Positions 43,443-58,585 of a DNA stretch of 64,000 nt are shown here, in pieces. A program made the position numbers and the translations under genes. The notes beneath the pieces were generated by a model. It was not told where the DNA came from and did not search any database. It saw only the letters and a program-made list of their open reading frames with translations. The stretch spans positions 5,273,443 through 5,337,442 of the forward strand of contig NC_037266.1 in NCBI RefSeq assembly GCF_000002425.4, written 5' to 3'. Numbering within the stretch: position 1 is the stretch's first letter; every line of letters starts with the position of its first letter. Source of the DNA: Physcomitrium patens. Its lineage: Eukaryota; Streptophyta; Bryopsida; Funariales; Funariaceae.

Positions 43443-45708
43443 GCAATGTACACAATGTTTAGGATGCATAATATCATTGATGGCAATGAGCTATTTGGCG
43501 CACTATACATGTAGCTGGCACGTGGAAGCCGTTCTTTCACTGGCTTCTGTAAGTCCCGAATTTTAATACAAGAGTAGTATAGTGCCAAGCTTACATTTCC
43601 TTTTTCAACTGGATGCGAGTTTTTTGGTTAGTTTGTGGAAGCCAAAAGATGAGGGGTATTTCATTGAATTTATTGCAGTTCAGGATACTAATAATACTTC
43701 GTAATTATTGCTGTTATTTAAATCCAATGTTGCAGAAATTGCATAACTTGTTTTAGGAGTACTGCTGTGCTCTCTACACTACGAACAGATGGTCGTAGTG
43801 TACCGCAGCTCAACACTTACCCTAATATTCACCAAGAATACTGTGGTATGTGACAGGGCTGAGCATTTGTTACTGATGTACTTATTGACCACGTTTCATG
43901 CGTTTCAGATGTAGGTTTCGAAGGATTCTATTTTCTGAAGCTTGATTTGTGTGTCCAGTATTAGGATTGAATTTCCCTCAGAGTTCTTTGTGTGAAACAT
44001 GGTATGTTGGTCATCCCTTTTCAGGCCTACTCTCTATGCAATTAGAGCAGCTGCAAAACTTGTGTACAGTATGGTGCTGTGCCTATGAGAGTGATCCCGC
44101 TGATGTAGTGGAATGCTTTCACTAAACTATATCTCGTGCCTCCCAAGCCAAATTCCTGAGCTTATATCTTAAATTAGGAATGATCATGGGCTTCAGTCGA
44201 CATCTGAAATTTTAAGTACGTGAAGTACGCTAAGTCAAAGCATGTTCGGTAGTAGATTTGGATTAAGCATGCTACAAAGTGGGAATTTTAGGGCTCTAGT
44301 TTTGAATGGAGAAAGATGATGAAATAGTTGTAGGTAATACCTTTGAACAAAATGCAGTTACTTAAATTCACAGTAAAAGTGATGTGCAAAAGTAGAAGAA
44401 ACATCATGAATGTTGCAAAGTTGTCCTGGATCAATGAATGAAGAATAAACGGTTAAAGCATAAGACGAATTAAAAATTTCAAGAGGTGTTAAAATGACAG
44501 CATGTTCCTAATTTGTTTCTACATGATAACTAGGTGTCCCACCCACCTTGTTAGTAATAAAAAGACATTGAGGAACACAAATGGAAACAAAATGAGTTCC
44601 ACATTTTTCTTTTTAAACAATTAGTTTGAAATTCCTTAAAATAGTTATTTTCCTTGTTACAAAACAATTCTATACCTCAACGATGGTTCAATTAAATGTG
44701 TAGGATTTAAAGTTTTACTTGTTCAAATACTTTACATACAAAAAGTTTAATGATGTTAGATGTTTTGCTAAAAATAAAGGTAACTGATGTATTCTCATGT
44801 TCCAATAATAACTTGTAAACCATTTAGCTTTCAGGTCTTAGAAAAAATATGAAAAAGTAAATAAACAATTATATTTTTTAATTTCATTTTAACTAATTGT
44901 CATAGGGACCATATACTCTATTATAATTTTCAGTAGTTTAAAAATTATATTTGTGGACAAAAATAGTGACCAAAGCTTTTAAATTACAATATACCAAAAG
45001 AAGTCATACATCATACATCATACATCATCTAAGAGGTAGTAATGAACATTCTACTTAAAATGTAATCATGGAGTTTTAAGGATAATCTACTATTGCATGA
45101 AATCATTGATATCAAGTATATTTTTGAAGACAAGTTTTTAATATAATAATTGATTTATATAAGATGAACAATTATACAATTAGTAGTGAAATACGGAAAA
45201 AGTAAAAGATTTTTTTTAAAAAAAATTATTTATTTATTTTTATTTAAATGTAATAATTGATTTCTGTAACTTTCTGGTAATAGTAGAAAAAAGTTAGAAA
45301 GAATATGAGTTAAAAGAAAAAAAATAAGCCTATTGACGTTTTCTATTATAATAAGGATTTTTTTAAGAAATAAAAATTATGATTACTTTTACAACTCCAA
45401 TATTGAAAAGCTTTTTTTTCTTATTGAAGAAATCTACTTACAAATGTACTATATTATTTTTTAAAAATAAATTACGTGTATATATATACATATGATTATT
45501 TATTTATTTCAAGAAATATGTAAAATATCTTAAATTTCTTTAAAAATCAAAGCATAATTATTTTCCTAAGAAAATAACATTAAGCATTGTTCATGTATTA
45601 GTTATAAATATGATTTGAATTAGTGATTTAAATTAGTAAATTTGTACTTTTTTTAGAGATTGAATAACTACTAAATATACATATGTACATACATACATAT
45701 ACACACAT

Positions 45709-45762
<54 letters not shown>

Positions 45763-48554
45763 TTTAAAAACTAACATTATTAATAGATATATTTAAAAAT
45801 CGAAGTACTACACAAATTGATATTCTTATAAGGCTCAAGCTATAAGTACATTCCAAGTCGCTATACACACATCCAAAAAAAATAGACATCTAATTGGCTT
45901 GTTTTGTGGAGACTCATACTTGCCATTATTGCAAAGGTCATGTAGTTATTCCTTGCAACAATCCAACTCCCAATGAAGAGCATGGTGAAGAAGTAGCATC
46001 CCTACCCAAATTTGATTTTAACTTTGTTTCTTTAGCCTTGTAGCAATTCTTAATCCTAAAATAAGTCTTTTTTCTCCATCTCCCTAGTCTCATACTTCAT
46101 TTTATTCCAAGCATGAGTGTGCTCAAAATACATATCGTCATCCCACCTACTAGCCAATATACACCCAATTAGGACAAGCATGAGCAATTCCACTATCCAT
46201 TATTGTTTTGCCATTATTGTGTGAACAATTTGGAGATGTTGTAAAGCATATGGAACAACAAAGATGACATAGTTTGCTCACCTCCAACCAAATTTTCATA
46301 TCTTAATTTGTGATAAATGAATGATATCTATGTGTTCATGCTCGGGATGGTGCCTTGATATTGACTATATGGAGACTCTTTTTGCCATGAAGAAGACAAT
46401 GACTCTGATGCTTTACTATGAACGAGAATCTTAGTTGATGAGGTAATTTTTTTTCTCTTTGGTAGGCTACTGCAAGTTAGAGCTCTTGTAATTGATGAAG
46501 ATATCACAAAGCTTTGTGATATAAAAGCCATACATATATCATGCAACACAAGAGTTTGGAGATATATTATCAATGCTGATGGACTTTTAGTGTGCAAATC
46601 AAGTTACAAGTGATGGTATCATTTTAAAAGGCATTGAGAGTTTGATATGGGATAGAACAAAAAAGAAAAAAAGAAGATAAGAAACTTTGATCAAACATTG
46701 ATAACCAAGTATTATAAATGACAATTGTACACTTGCATGTTTACTTGATATGAACATGCAAAATACTATTTAAATTTTAGAAATCTAGCCATAGCGACTA
46801 TAAATAATACATTGAGGCTTAAGTAGCAATCACCAAAGCTCTACAAGAGTTCAAGAGTAAATTCAAGGCCCAATGGATTATAGAAGACATCTACAATAAG
46901 CTAGCCTAAAAGAGTAAAAATGAAAAGCACGAGCTAGAAAAAATGAAGCATGAAACTCTACAAGACTAGAGAGTTGAGAGGAAGTCAAGGACTTTCTCTG
47001 GGACTAGAAATTGCTACAAGACTAGAAAAAAAAAATTAAAATCAAACTTGAATAGAAGTGTTGCTTCTTCACCTCACCCCCTGACCAACAAGCAAGATTG
47101 TTGTAGGAGATGATAGTAAGATCTCTGCAGTAATGATAGGTGTCAATCTCTACAAAACAAACAATCAATTAGAGGTCTCTATTTTTTTGGATATGTATAT
47201 AGCAATTTGGGGTGTACTTGTAGCCTAAACCTTCTTATAAAGAGATAATAATGTTAAATAGAATGTATAATGTTCTATAACTATTTACAATTCTTGTAAG
47301 ATTTACTATTATTATTATTATTTTGTAATATTTTTTTTTACTATATTTTATAATCTTAATACATTTTTAAAAAATTGATGTAGGTTTTAAAATTTAAGTT
47401 TTTTTACTTTTTTCTTTTTTATAATAATAAATAAACTTTAATTCAATTTTATAAAAATATTTTATTAAAGTTGATTGCATCAAATTAAACATTACAAATC
47501 TTAAAAAATAAATAGAATTCAAAAAGTAGTTGCTAACATCAAAATTGCTCATATTATTTTTTTGCTTCATCAAGTTATAACATAAAATTTGGTTTGTGAT
47601 AATTTAAAAATTATTAAATGATTTTCTAATATGATGATAAAAAGTATAGATTACTTTAAAAACAAAGTATTCACTGTTAAGCCTTTGAAGAAGTTCAATT
47701 TAAAGTGGTTTTTTTCCTTTACATCATTTTTTTTGTATTTAAGAAAAATATTCTAGATACACTCTAATACAAGCTACATTACTAATTAAAAAGTAACCTT
47801 TTAAGATAAGAGATCCGTTTTATATGAATATAAAATATTAAAGATTAATTATATTAATTTTTTTTTAATTGGAATTAACTAAAGATATGATTATAAATTA
47901 TTTATAAAAAACATCAAATTATTAATAGTCAATAGAAATTTTTTAAAATTTTAAAATTCATCGTATTAATTTTTAATTGAAAAATTTCAAGCACATGGTT
48001 TGTTCTGTTTTGTCAAATAGTAAATGGCTAATTTGAATTTAGCATGGCATTTATTCCTCAATTATCCACATCAAGAAAATTGAGAAAAAGGAGAAACTTT
48101 ATTTAAAACTTTATTTAAAACTTTATATAATTTACGAATATAAATAATGTTATTGAGAAAATTATGTGGAACATAAAAATTAACTGCAATATAGTAACAC
48201 ATTTAGCAACTAAAAAAAAAGTCTAAATTGACTTAAAGAATGTAACTACAACATTCATACTTTAAGTTTTGTAAAGAAACAATCAACTTGTAAAAGAAAA
48301 GAAATGCATAGTAGCAAAGTATGAGAACAATTAATTAAATAAAAGTTAAAAATTAAAAAATACAAATCAAACACAATGCCAGACAATCAAATTCTAAGAA
48401 ACATAAAGTTCAATACCAAGTCAAATAAAAATTGTTCAATACCAAGTCCAATACCAAGTCCAATATTCAACATTACTTGCAAACAATTGATCAATAATAT
48501 TACTGGTATTATTATTTTGGCTAAAGACGTCTTTTGCATGCAAAGAAGAATAAG

Positions 48555-48587
<33 letters not shown>

Positions 48588-49791
48588 TAAATAAGAGGCA
48601 TTTAAAATTCATTATTGAAAATAATATAAAAAGGAATTATTTGCTTTTCTACTTTGACAATAAAGCAATGCTACTCCAAAGGGGCTCAAAAAGCCTAATT
48701 TCAAATTTATTATTTTTCTACAGAAATTATTATTTTTAATATAATATTAAGTTAATTTATTATTTTTCTACAGAAATTACCAAATTGTTTTTAAAAATCC
48801 AACTTATTTACAATGAACACCGTTTTGGCAACATTGAAAAGGATTAATTGAAATTTAAATGCAACCCATTAATTCTCCATATCAATATAGACAAAACATC
48901 CTTTGTACCATTCGTTACTGAAAATTATTTGTCACCATCAAAACTGAAGTAAGTTTTACCTTTGCAGCACTTCATGTAACACCCCTTCTACATGATCAAT
49001 TTTTGCCCAACTTTTCTTTTTAATTTTTATTTTGTTTTTCTGCTTATCTTGTTGGAACATCAAACCAATGTTGGGCTTCGTAGTCTGTAACCCTTCTTGT
49101 CATGATTTTTCACAAGTTGCCGGTGAGTATCTGTAACTGCAAATGTATAATACAAACCACTAGTACATCTTACCGCAAGGGTCATAGATCCTTCCAACTG
49201 CAAAAGACATGGAGTGTCTGTAATGACACCATTCCATCATATGCCCTCCCACAAATAGTAGAAGCATCACCCTAAAATGAAGAGAGCACGAGATACTGTG
49301 GCAGGATTGAAGTATCACGTTGTTAAGAATTTGGGAATATTTCCACGTACTCAGTTATACAAGGAACATTTACATAGCTAGGAGCACTTAGCAGTATCTG
49401 GAGTATCCTGGGATTTCAGAGCTTTTCAAGTCAAGACCCTTGAATCCTTACGGAGCTGACAACGTAGGATGGGACATGGTTAAATTACCATGTCCTCATT
49501 CATGGCTACCATTATAAAAGTAGTAAAAAATGGTAATGCTTCTGGCTAATATTGGTAACTTAAAATATTTGGCAGAATGCAAGCACGTTGTTAGCTTGAG
49601 ATGCTCCACCTATGTGAATGGAGCACCAACAGAACGGCTCTCACTTTGTTACAGATAAGCTGGCATCATTCTATTGTTACACGAACAGAGATCAGTTCCT
49701 GTGAAACATGCCGCCATTTACCATGAAAGTGATTCTCAGCATCGGCTAATTATGCTGCCTACTGTTGCGTTCAAAGGAGCCAGCTCCAATC
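43443..49791. other. Long AT-rich spacer with low-complexity tracts, no gene recognised
   Basis: The first 100-200 bases are presumably the 3' UTR of the succinyl-CoA ligase gene and the last few hundred that of the coatomer gene. Between them lie (CA)n(TA)n at about 45713-45759, a pure A tract of about 30 bases at about 48556-48585, and a CAATACCAAGTC repeat at about 48411-48460. A short stretch at 45905-46040 reads CHYCKGHVVIPC, followed by an acidic tail, and might be a relic of a zinc-knuckle protein, but it has no context. No complete gene is seen. Confidence 0.5.
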
Positions 49792-52700
49792 TCATTCTTC
49801 AAGATGTGGTTGTTCGATTTCCACACTCCATTCTTCAGCGCTTTCGTGAGTGTTGTTTACGAGGTGAGGCTCCAAAAGCTCGCCTTCACCTTCTATGTAC
49901 TGGTCGGCCTTCACAAAACCAGCCCCATCATCCACATTTAAATCCTCATGTTGATACTCTTTCAAATACTCTGAGTCATGGAAAACTTCTTGTTCCTGGT
50001 TACCTACGAGTCCTCCGCTCTGCGAAGTAGACAATGAGACACCGGTAGGCGTTTACTTAAAACTCTAGACTGCTGGGTAACAAAATGCTCTTACAAAGAG
50101 TTTATATTCCATGATACAGCGAGAGACTGTTCTTTAAAAGAGAAGCAACTGCCAAGAGCAATACAATACCGGAAACCAAGAGAAGTTCACGCATTTAGAC
50201 AAGCGCAAGCTTTTTTTAATTCACTGATAATTAATTTGGGCTCCAATTTAGCAACATGATATTTAAACAAGTGTTCACCTCTTCCACGTAGTGACCGTTT
50301 TCCATAGAAGAATCTTTGTTCAAATGTAAGTCCTCTACCTCACCAGTCAAGTCACTTAGTTCACCATTGATGTAACTCAGATATTGCGAGGCTGGAAGAA
50401 AGTTGGCGCTGTTGACATTCAGAAAAGATGGGATAAACAGCCGTTCCTCCCAAAAGAAAGAAAAATTGTCATAGAGATTGTATACTAGACATATTTGTAG
50501 AAGAAGCAATTCCCCCCCTATAATACAAAAAAAAAGTAAAGGCAATTTGTTAACGACATGCAAATGAAATTCCACTCATTCACCCCAAAGAGTAAAAGCA
50601 ACCTACCTCTGCTCCTTGTTCTTGACTTCCGCATCACAAGCCAATTCCCAATCTGGAAATAAATTGGGATAATCTTGAGGGTCTGCTAATGACTCAGCAG
50701 CCCTTTGATTTATCTGCTCACAACCCCAAACACAACCTTCCATAACTCTTCAAAATAAACGAGTCCTTATATGATGAGCCGTGCAGATAAGGGAAAATGC
50801 TTATCCAAGTTAGTTTACCTTCTTCAAATCATTTCGCCAGAGACTAACAACATTGCTCACTTCACTCGGCAAGTATGTACGAGCCATAAAGGCAGCCTCC
50901 GGTATCCGATTACTGCAGGGCAAAAAGGACAAAAAAATGGTTAGACCTGAAAACAGTTCAATCAAATTACTAAGCTTTACCAAGCTTGCTATACCGTCTT
51001 CGGTGTGACGATTGGAATCGAATTATGATTGCATAAGTGGAGTTTGAAACAGGGCACAAGCATGGGTACCTGTCTATCAGTAATTGTACACAATCCTCTA
51101 TTTTTCGGAGTAAAAAGTGGCTGAGAAAGGCAATGTTTATCTTCCCCTGCTCCTTGGCAGTAGCTGCCAGTTTATCAAGCCCTTGAGCATCTCCAAGGGC
51201 TGTATATAGCAGCAAGAAACCGCTCAAATCCTTCGCGTAACCGAAGCATTCTTCCGCAACTTCAAACTGCGCAACCAACGCTCTCAGACTAAGTGGGAGA
51301 TTTGTGTATCATCAACATATACTCACAAATCAAATCCACAACATAGAAAACGTTGAACTTGAGTTCTCAAACTCTGGAGAAACCACAGGATACGAACTCT
51401 CTGTTACTGTATAAATCTAAATATACCAGAACCATACCGATATAAGAGAAGCCCAGATAAACAAGACCAACAACAGACTTATTTCATTTCTACAACTTGC
51501 TTCAGATAGTTCTCAGAGCTTTTCCACATCATACCTGTCCAGCTGACATGGCAAGTTCGCCTAGCTGCTTCCATTTGGACTCACTGTGTGACTCTTCGGC
51601 TATATCCTGCACAAGCAACTAAACGACTATTTAATGATCTCTTCAATTCTATATTCATTGCAATGTTACCCACTTCTGTCTATCCAAAGAAGTTACAAAC
51701 TAGATAATAAGGGGTCGTATCTCCAAAATCATCTTAAGTCATCAGGGAACCTGTTGTAGCTGAGATATATTTGTTTACTTTCTCAGCGTAATGCCACCTT
51801 GGTGATTTGGATGCATAGTTTAATAGATATAGCCGGTGCACAAAAAACATTTAGAGACTCAAAACAAAGATAAATTTGTGTATATTTCAACATCAGGAAA
51901 CATGGCATATTGGTCCGAATTGAAACATTTGTTTTCCTGCCGATTTACTGGACGGTTTTGTAAACCGTGGAACCTCGAGAATATTTACATCTCAGTGTAC
52001 CTGCTAAGCGACACATGAATAAATGGAAATCAAAACTCCACAGCAGGACAGTCACAAGGGAATCAACTTCACCTTAGCAGTATCTAGCTTGCCTAGCTGA
52101 ATGGCCATATCGAACTTGTAGTCAAGATCAGTTGCAATAGCAAGAGCATCCTCCACCTGACCCCGTGACTCCAGAAATTTCGCAACACTGCCCAGAAAAG
52201 ATGTATTAGCGCTTTAAAACCAAATTACCTCAAACCACTACTACATAAGTGAGAAAACAGAAAACAATGAAGGGAATAACTCAAATACGCAACTTGCCAC
52301 CATAAATTCAAAAAATTAAGTTTCAATGGACCTATTCAGATGTTCCTTTGGAATAGTCGGTAAAACTTCCTCTGCTCTTTCCAGATCTCCTCGCAAGACT
52401 AGAGTTTTGTACTCTATCAGATTCAGCAAAAGTGTGTAGCTCACGACACTGAAACCAACCACGGCATTCAAGAGTTTAATCCATAAATTACATTGAACCA
52501 ATCAAATAAGACGTAGTAATTTCTAACTTCATTCTGAGCCCATGAAAGTTGGAACATTTACTTCTGAATATTACTAGAACGGTTGGCCATCTCATGAAAC
52601 TTAACACATAATTTTGGCCATCGGCCCTCTTCTCCACAGGACTCACTTGAACTCCTTGTCGATGAGGTACACGCGACTCAGATTTGCGAGATACCCAAGT

Positions 52701-55700
52701 AGATACATCGGACGATCTAAGTGGAACATTGTCGTCACCTGAAATTCCAGGTCCTACAATTAGTAACCACGATCTCATACCAAAACTGGAGTGATTAAGC
52801 GTAGAGGAAATAAGCTTGACATGGTAGTCAAAATTGCAGTAGGCCACTGAATTGCACGGGATTAGTTATTGGCGCCACCTATGACTGTCAAGATAATCTC
52901 TAATGCCTGACGGTCTGGAATCAATTGATGTAGGTATGTAGTTATTTTGGAGTTCTTTAGCGACCATCTCACCAGAGGGTGGTCTACTAGTTCGAGCAAC
53001 ACAAAGATCACCTTCAAAGAAGCAAATGACATTGTGTCTAAGGTTTACTTGTTTTTCCTTACCTCTCCACCGACACAATAGTTGAGCCTCCATGCCGAAT
53101 TGTTGTAAATGAAGCAGTCGCCCACCCACAAGCCAGTTCTAATTCGTTCGGAGATTTCGTGTAGGAGTTCGAAGGCGTCTTCCACACCTTGTTCGTCCGT
53201 TGGCCTGCCACTGTCAAAGTGCTCTGCAACCACATCCCGCTGAACATAGAAGATTGAGAATCGTAAGTACCTAGCACCGGAAAGATAAATAGTTTCTTAT
53301 AAATTTTACTTTCAAATACATTGAAACCAAAAACCTACATGTATGTGTAAGAGTTCAACACTAGAGAGCACGCGATTTGCATTCACGTTTCCTATAAAGG
53401 AGGAAAGTAAGCCGTGACATGGAGTTCCAACCTGTAAACCCCAAAAATTCTAATATGGACTACGCAATATTTATACACAGTGCTTGCTCTTACATTGTAC
53501 TTCAGAATATAGAAGGAGCTTTCACTCGCAATCGCAACCAGATCTCCGCTGTCTGACCAGAATACGTTCTGTGACAAGAATAAATTAGCTTACGATGCCT
53601 TCCGAAAGATACGGATATTAATAAACAATTTGTTAACACTTGAATTAGTTTGAGCAGAGGGAGACAGAGAGAGTTGATAGACTCCCATTTATTATAATAA
53701 ATATTAGAAAAGATAGTCCTCAGAAAGAATTATTTAATGACTTTTACCTTCACTACGACATCAATTCTCCGAATTACACGGCCTTCAGCCCAATCATAGA
53801 AAGAGACCGAGTCATTAGAACGAACTCCAAGCAAAGTACCACCGTACATTCCCTCAGCTGAAAAAGATGACCGAATACTTTTTCGCTCCTGCAATTCACA
53901 TCAAGCACCTCTGTAAATGCCTTTAAAGAGCTTTTCAACCGATTAACGTAGAACTGATGATGTCAGAAAGTGACGAAAACCAGCGTATGAGAGGCAGGAA
54001 GGTATCCAACACTAAAACATAAGAACTTAGCAACAAGATGATCGATGTCGAAGCATCCATCAACAATAATAAACTATGCACAAAGAACATTTATTTCTCA
54101 GAGAAGGCTACCTGAAAAGTTTTGCCAAAGATTTTGATCTTGGAAGTGCTTTCGCGAACTGCATATTCACCATCAGTTGACCAGGCAAAATCTAAGGCAG
54201 AACCAAATGATCGATTTCTCCAAGCAAGAGCTGTGTAGATGATGAAGTCACCATCACCACACACTACCACGAACCTGCCATTGGGATTATGTTTGAGGCT
54301 CTGCGAAGCACACAAACTAAACTACTTAGCGATCCTAAAACAAGTTGTAAAACTCAAACATAAACCAAATTCAGGGCTTACATTTCAGAACTTTAACAAT
54401 AAAATAAAATACCTGAGGATACAGATCGCAACTCCCTAGCTCTTTCACAGCCAGAGGCAAGCGTTCTCCATCAGCAAACTGCACAAAAATAAAAATAAAA
54501 ACATGAAAAAGCTTCAGTTATTTGATATTACTACATGATAGTTCTAAATATAGCTAATGATAACTAACATTGCACAGGAAAGAAAGTATAAAACAAATAC
54601 AACTAACTTTATTTGAATCTAATTTTTAAACAGGAGTAGGCGCCACCTCGAAATCAGCACCAACTGCCTTGACATTGACAGTCTGTATTTCATTGTGTTT
54701 TGCCCATATGATTTTACCACTACCATCCATGCTAGCAACTGGTGCCTCCTTTCCCATTTTAATCATGATAGTTCCTTCATCGTATCCAATTGCCACCCTG
54801 CACAATAATAAGACAATCCCATACATATAAATGAATAAACGCAGAATTACACACACACATCAATGAAGGAGTGTGTAACAGGATGTTTTAGGTGAAAAAA
54901 TTAAATGATATCCTTGTATATGTCTTAAGAATAACTTGTTAAACCGCCTAAAAGATACAATACGTTGAGTTCAAACGTTTTGGTAGAGAACTCGCCTTTT
55001 TGAGCCCTTGATGTACCCAATAGTCCATACTCGCTCCAAGCCGTAGTTCAACGTGTTCTCTAGCCTTTAAAAACAAAGGGAAAAAATAAAAAAAATCAAT
55101 CAACTACTACCAAGCACCTGAACAAGAAAGAAGATTCAACTGTAACCAATAAACGGACACTGTAACTCCCAAACATTTCGACATAAACTTTGTTGACATA
55201 GACGGGTGGGCGTGCAAAACGTTACTTCCAGCAGTTGGACGGGAAGGGCACACAGAAAATTAATGGAGTCAAGATAGGTCATACTGCACAACACTGCCGA
55301 AAGGCTTATTGTGTGGTGCACGGCATTTTAAAGATACAGAGAACCCATATTCAAATCTGAAAACAACGAAAGTCCACACAATCCAAAAGCTATGGAAGAG
55401 AGGAAGAAAGAGGAAACGTATACCTGTACGTAGTTGCATGCCAAATACGAACTGTTCCATCTTCTGAACCAGTAAGGATGATAGGGAGCTCGGGATGAAA
55501 ACACGCTGCAGATACATTGTGAGAATGGCCCTCTAAAGTCTGCACACAACCCTTGGTTTGGTAATCCCACACCTGCGTCAAAGAATAACATCCGAAAATA
55601 TTACCAAACCATGAACACGTAGCACCTTAACAACCTGAACAAGTTACCAAATATTTACTCGTCCACACACCGTCAATCTAGTAAAGTGAACTACGAATCT

Positions 55701-58585
55701 GCTTACGGCTTTAAGGGAACCAAGCACCTACGGTATCAGCAAAACAGATAATAATAAGACACGAATCAACACACCTTGGCTGTTTGATCATCAGATCCTG
55801 TGATCAAATGTGGCCGGTCACCGCCGGTGAAATACTCCACGCAATTGACACCTTTCTGATGAGCCTCGAGGGTAAAATTGGGTTCGGGAGAACTCAAGTT
55901 CCAAATCTGTTAAAAAGACAGTCCATACAATTAAGCCATCGTTTTGTTCTATTGTCTTGGAAGACAATCTTACATCAGTTGAACTTCGTTGCTTGAATAT
56001 GGGGTAAAGCTATTAGCATAAGGAACCCTATGATTTTGTAATATTTCAAGACAGCTAATACTGCAGAAAAATAAACGACGGAACCAACTGGTACCTCACC
56101 TTCACAGTTCGATCCAAAGAAGCACTTGCAAAGGTGTTGCTGTCTTTGGGATTAAACGTTACTTGCATGACATAATGAGAGTGCCCTTCGAAAATTTGAG
56201 TGCAAATCCAACCTTTTTCCCAGTCCCAGAGCTTGATAAGCATATCATCTGAGCATGATAGAACATAAGGTAGCGTGGGATGCACTATCACACACCGAAT
56301 GTAATCAGTGTGTGCCTCAAACTGTTTCACTTTGTCCATCGTGTTATAGTTATACACTCGGATGAACATGTCATCAGAGCAAGCCACAACCCACTGCTTA
56401 CGGGGGATAAACTTCGCTGATCGCACTGCAGAAAACAGAACGAGATGAACTCCTCTCAGCACTTTCAAGTGATGGTTTCAAAATAGAGAACAGCTAAACA
56501 CAGAAAGATGCACTGTGAGTGACGACTGTAATAAAACTCGCGAGTGACTACTACAATGACAGCTGAACCATGGAACGGACGGATAAACATGGTCTCAAAC
56601 AACGTACCTGGCAGGTCGGTAACCTCGAAAGACTTCACCAGGCTCTGCAAATAAGGATATTAGAATAATGTCAGTCTCAAAATGGAACCAGCCGAGTAAC
56701 AACAACGATGCGACAATTCCTGCTAACATAAACACCAGGTGTGTATTGGCAGATTATTAACGTTTCAGACGTTAAACATACCGGCGAAATGCTGCTCCAT
56801 GATCAACGTAAGTACAGCACATGCATGCTCGATATATAAAACTAACCAAAAGTGAAATTGGAACATACATCACAAGCTGGGTATCCAACTCCAATGCCTA
56901 CGGGGATGGGGAGATGGGCTACCCTGTATCAGCCATGTCTAAGTGTGATTAAAGCATGCACTTTCATGGATGAACCTTTCCAGGTGTGATGCATTCCGTA
57001 CAGCGAAGAATAAGCATTAGAAGCACGAGGAGGACCTAATACGAAATTGTGCTAGATGGTGAGATACTAATAGAATGTCAATCAACTTCTACTTTAATCT
57101 TGTACAAGCATGAACGGATAGGCAAAGTGTCTCTCCAGACTACGCCTGGAGGCTTTTTGAAAGCTTCCTGGCGCTGAACCATCCGAGGTCCTGCAAGTCA
57201 CTAATCATGCCGGAGGCCCAGGTCGTAAGCCTGAACTATTTCCGGTGCAATTTACCAGTCTAGAATATACAATGTCACGAAAAATATGTGGAAGTCGTGT
57301 CATGTGTATACCTGGTTCTGGTAGTTCCAAATATGAAGACTTCCGGTATATAAGCTGGATAATATCCTGCATGACAATCATAAGATTCCTCAATTGCTGA
57401 AACATCATGTTCAAGAACCAACCAACATACAACATGGACGCATGTAAGTTCCAAGGCACATCGACAGAACCCGCCATGAGTCCCAGACTGTAGATTCTCA
57501 AAGCTTTGCAACATAGTGAAGAAATGCAGATTGCGTCTGACGTCGTTAAAGAGACGTTACCATGGCTCTGTTGGATGAAGATCCACACACTTAACTCGCT
57601 CAGACCTTTGCGCGAGTTTCCGCTGAAATAAGAAAATCAGCACTATCAGCACAAAACCTGTGCAGGCATAAAATCACCACTTCACACTCTGCAACACTGC
57701 TGATGATGAGAAGAATTCAATTACAAATTCTGTTGTGGCATGTGATAATAACACAAACAACAAATGACCTCAGGTACTGACGACTGAAGTGCCAAAGCCT
57801 ACCCGACCATGCTAGTACACAGGTAACTCATGAAATAATCTGCGAAAGAGGTAGACATGGGCCTCTCATCACTCTTGGTTGGCGCTACATCGGAGCCAAT
57901 ACTGTGGGAAGTAATATCAAAGAAACAAACTCTAGTGGACAATATCAAAGGAATGAATCATACCTTGATCGCTAAGCGAAGAGGCTGCGAGACAAAGCGA
58001 GAGACAATGAAAAATTATCAGAATTAGTCTTGTTCCGATCCAATCGAACAAAATCCAAACGCATAAGTTTTTGCTAGACCCGACAACAATCCACATTCTC
58101 ATCACTAGTCATCCATGTGTATCCTGCCGTGGACCGTAAAATCAGAGCTCGATTTCAGTTCTGTCGGCAACTTTCAACGACAATACCGATATCATGACAA
58201 CCGTGGAGTACAATCAAAGCCAGAAATTAGACAGTTTAAAGCCGCCAATGTCGAGAACCTGACCCTCAACTTCAAAACACTTAACTCAAAACTAGGTCAG
58301 GGCAGCTGCGATGAATGTCACTAGCGACCAGCAAAGCCTCGAAACAGATAATAAGTGCAATTGCAAGTGAAAAAAGAGACACAAAAAGGCGTAAACCAGC
58401 GACGAAAGCACGCCCTGAATTACCCTCGACCTAGTGATCCCTTCGCACTGTCGTAATTTTCATTCTCTCAAGACCCATCAAACATCTCAGACAAAGTATT
58501 GAAATGCCGAATTGGACCATGAGATACTACAGATGAACTCGATTGTTTCGATGTGGTGGTGAATGTATAAAGAGAGCATTACCAT
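49792..58585 (-). CDS. COPB2: Coatomer subunit beta' (COPI coat), 24 coding exons
   Basis: Exons (high to low): 58585-58583, 57984-57964, 57622-57561, 57366-57312, 56644-56608, 56425-56100, 55906-55775, 55572-55424, 55064-54996, 54797-54647, 54478-54413, 54300-54112, 53888-53748, 53568-53494, 53239-53063, 52738-52647, 52448-52332, 52187-52073, 51606-51535, 51266-51070, 50912-50819, 50713-50607, 50408-50279, 50019-49792. All joins keep frame, giving 934 residues, as usual for beta'-COP. The protein begins [21 protein letters not shown]40 repeats fill about 1-300 ([33 protein letters not shown]), a second propeller follows, then the helical solenoid with [16 protein letters not shown] and an acidic C-terminus. 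Beta'-COP is part of the COPI cage on Golgi membranes and binds dilysine cargo signals. The start codon sits alone at the end of exon 1. Intron 9 uses a GC donor. Confidence 0.96.

Noticed and set aside
42974-43588. 204-codon antisense ORF over the succinyl-CoA ligase gene
   Set aside because: It is a shadow of a strongly conserved gene on the other strand.
46328-46597. 89-codon minus-strand Ser-rich ORF
   Set aside because: It lies in AT-rich spacer with no family features or splice context on either strand.
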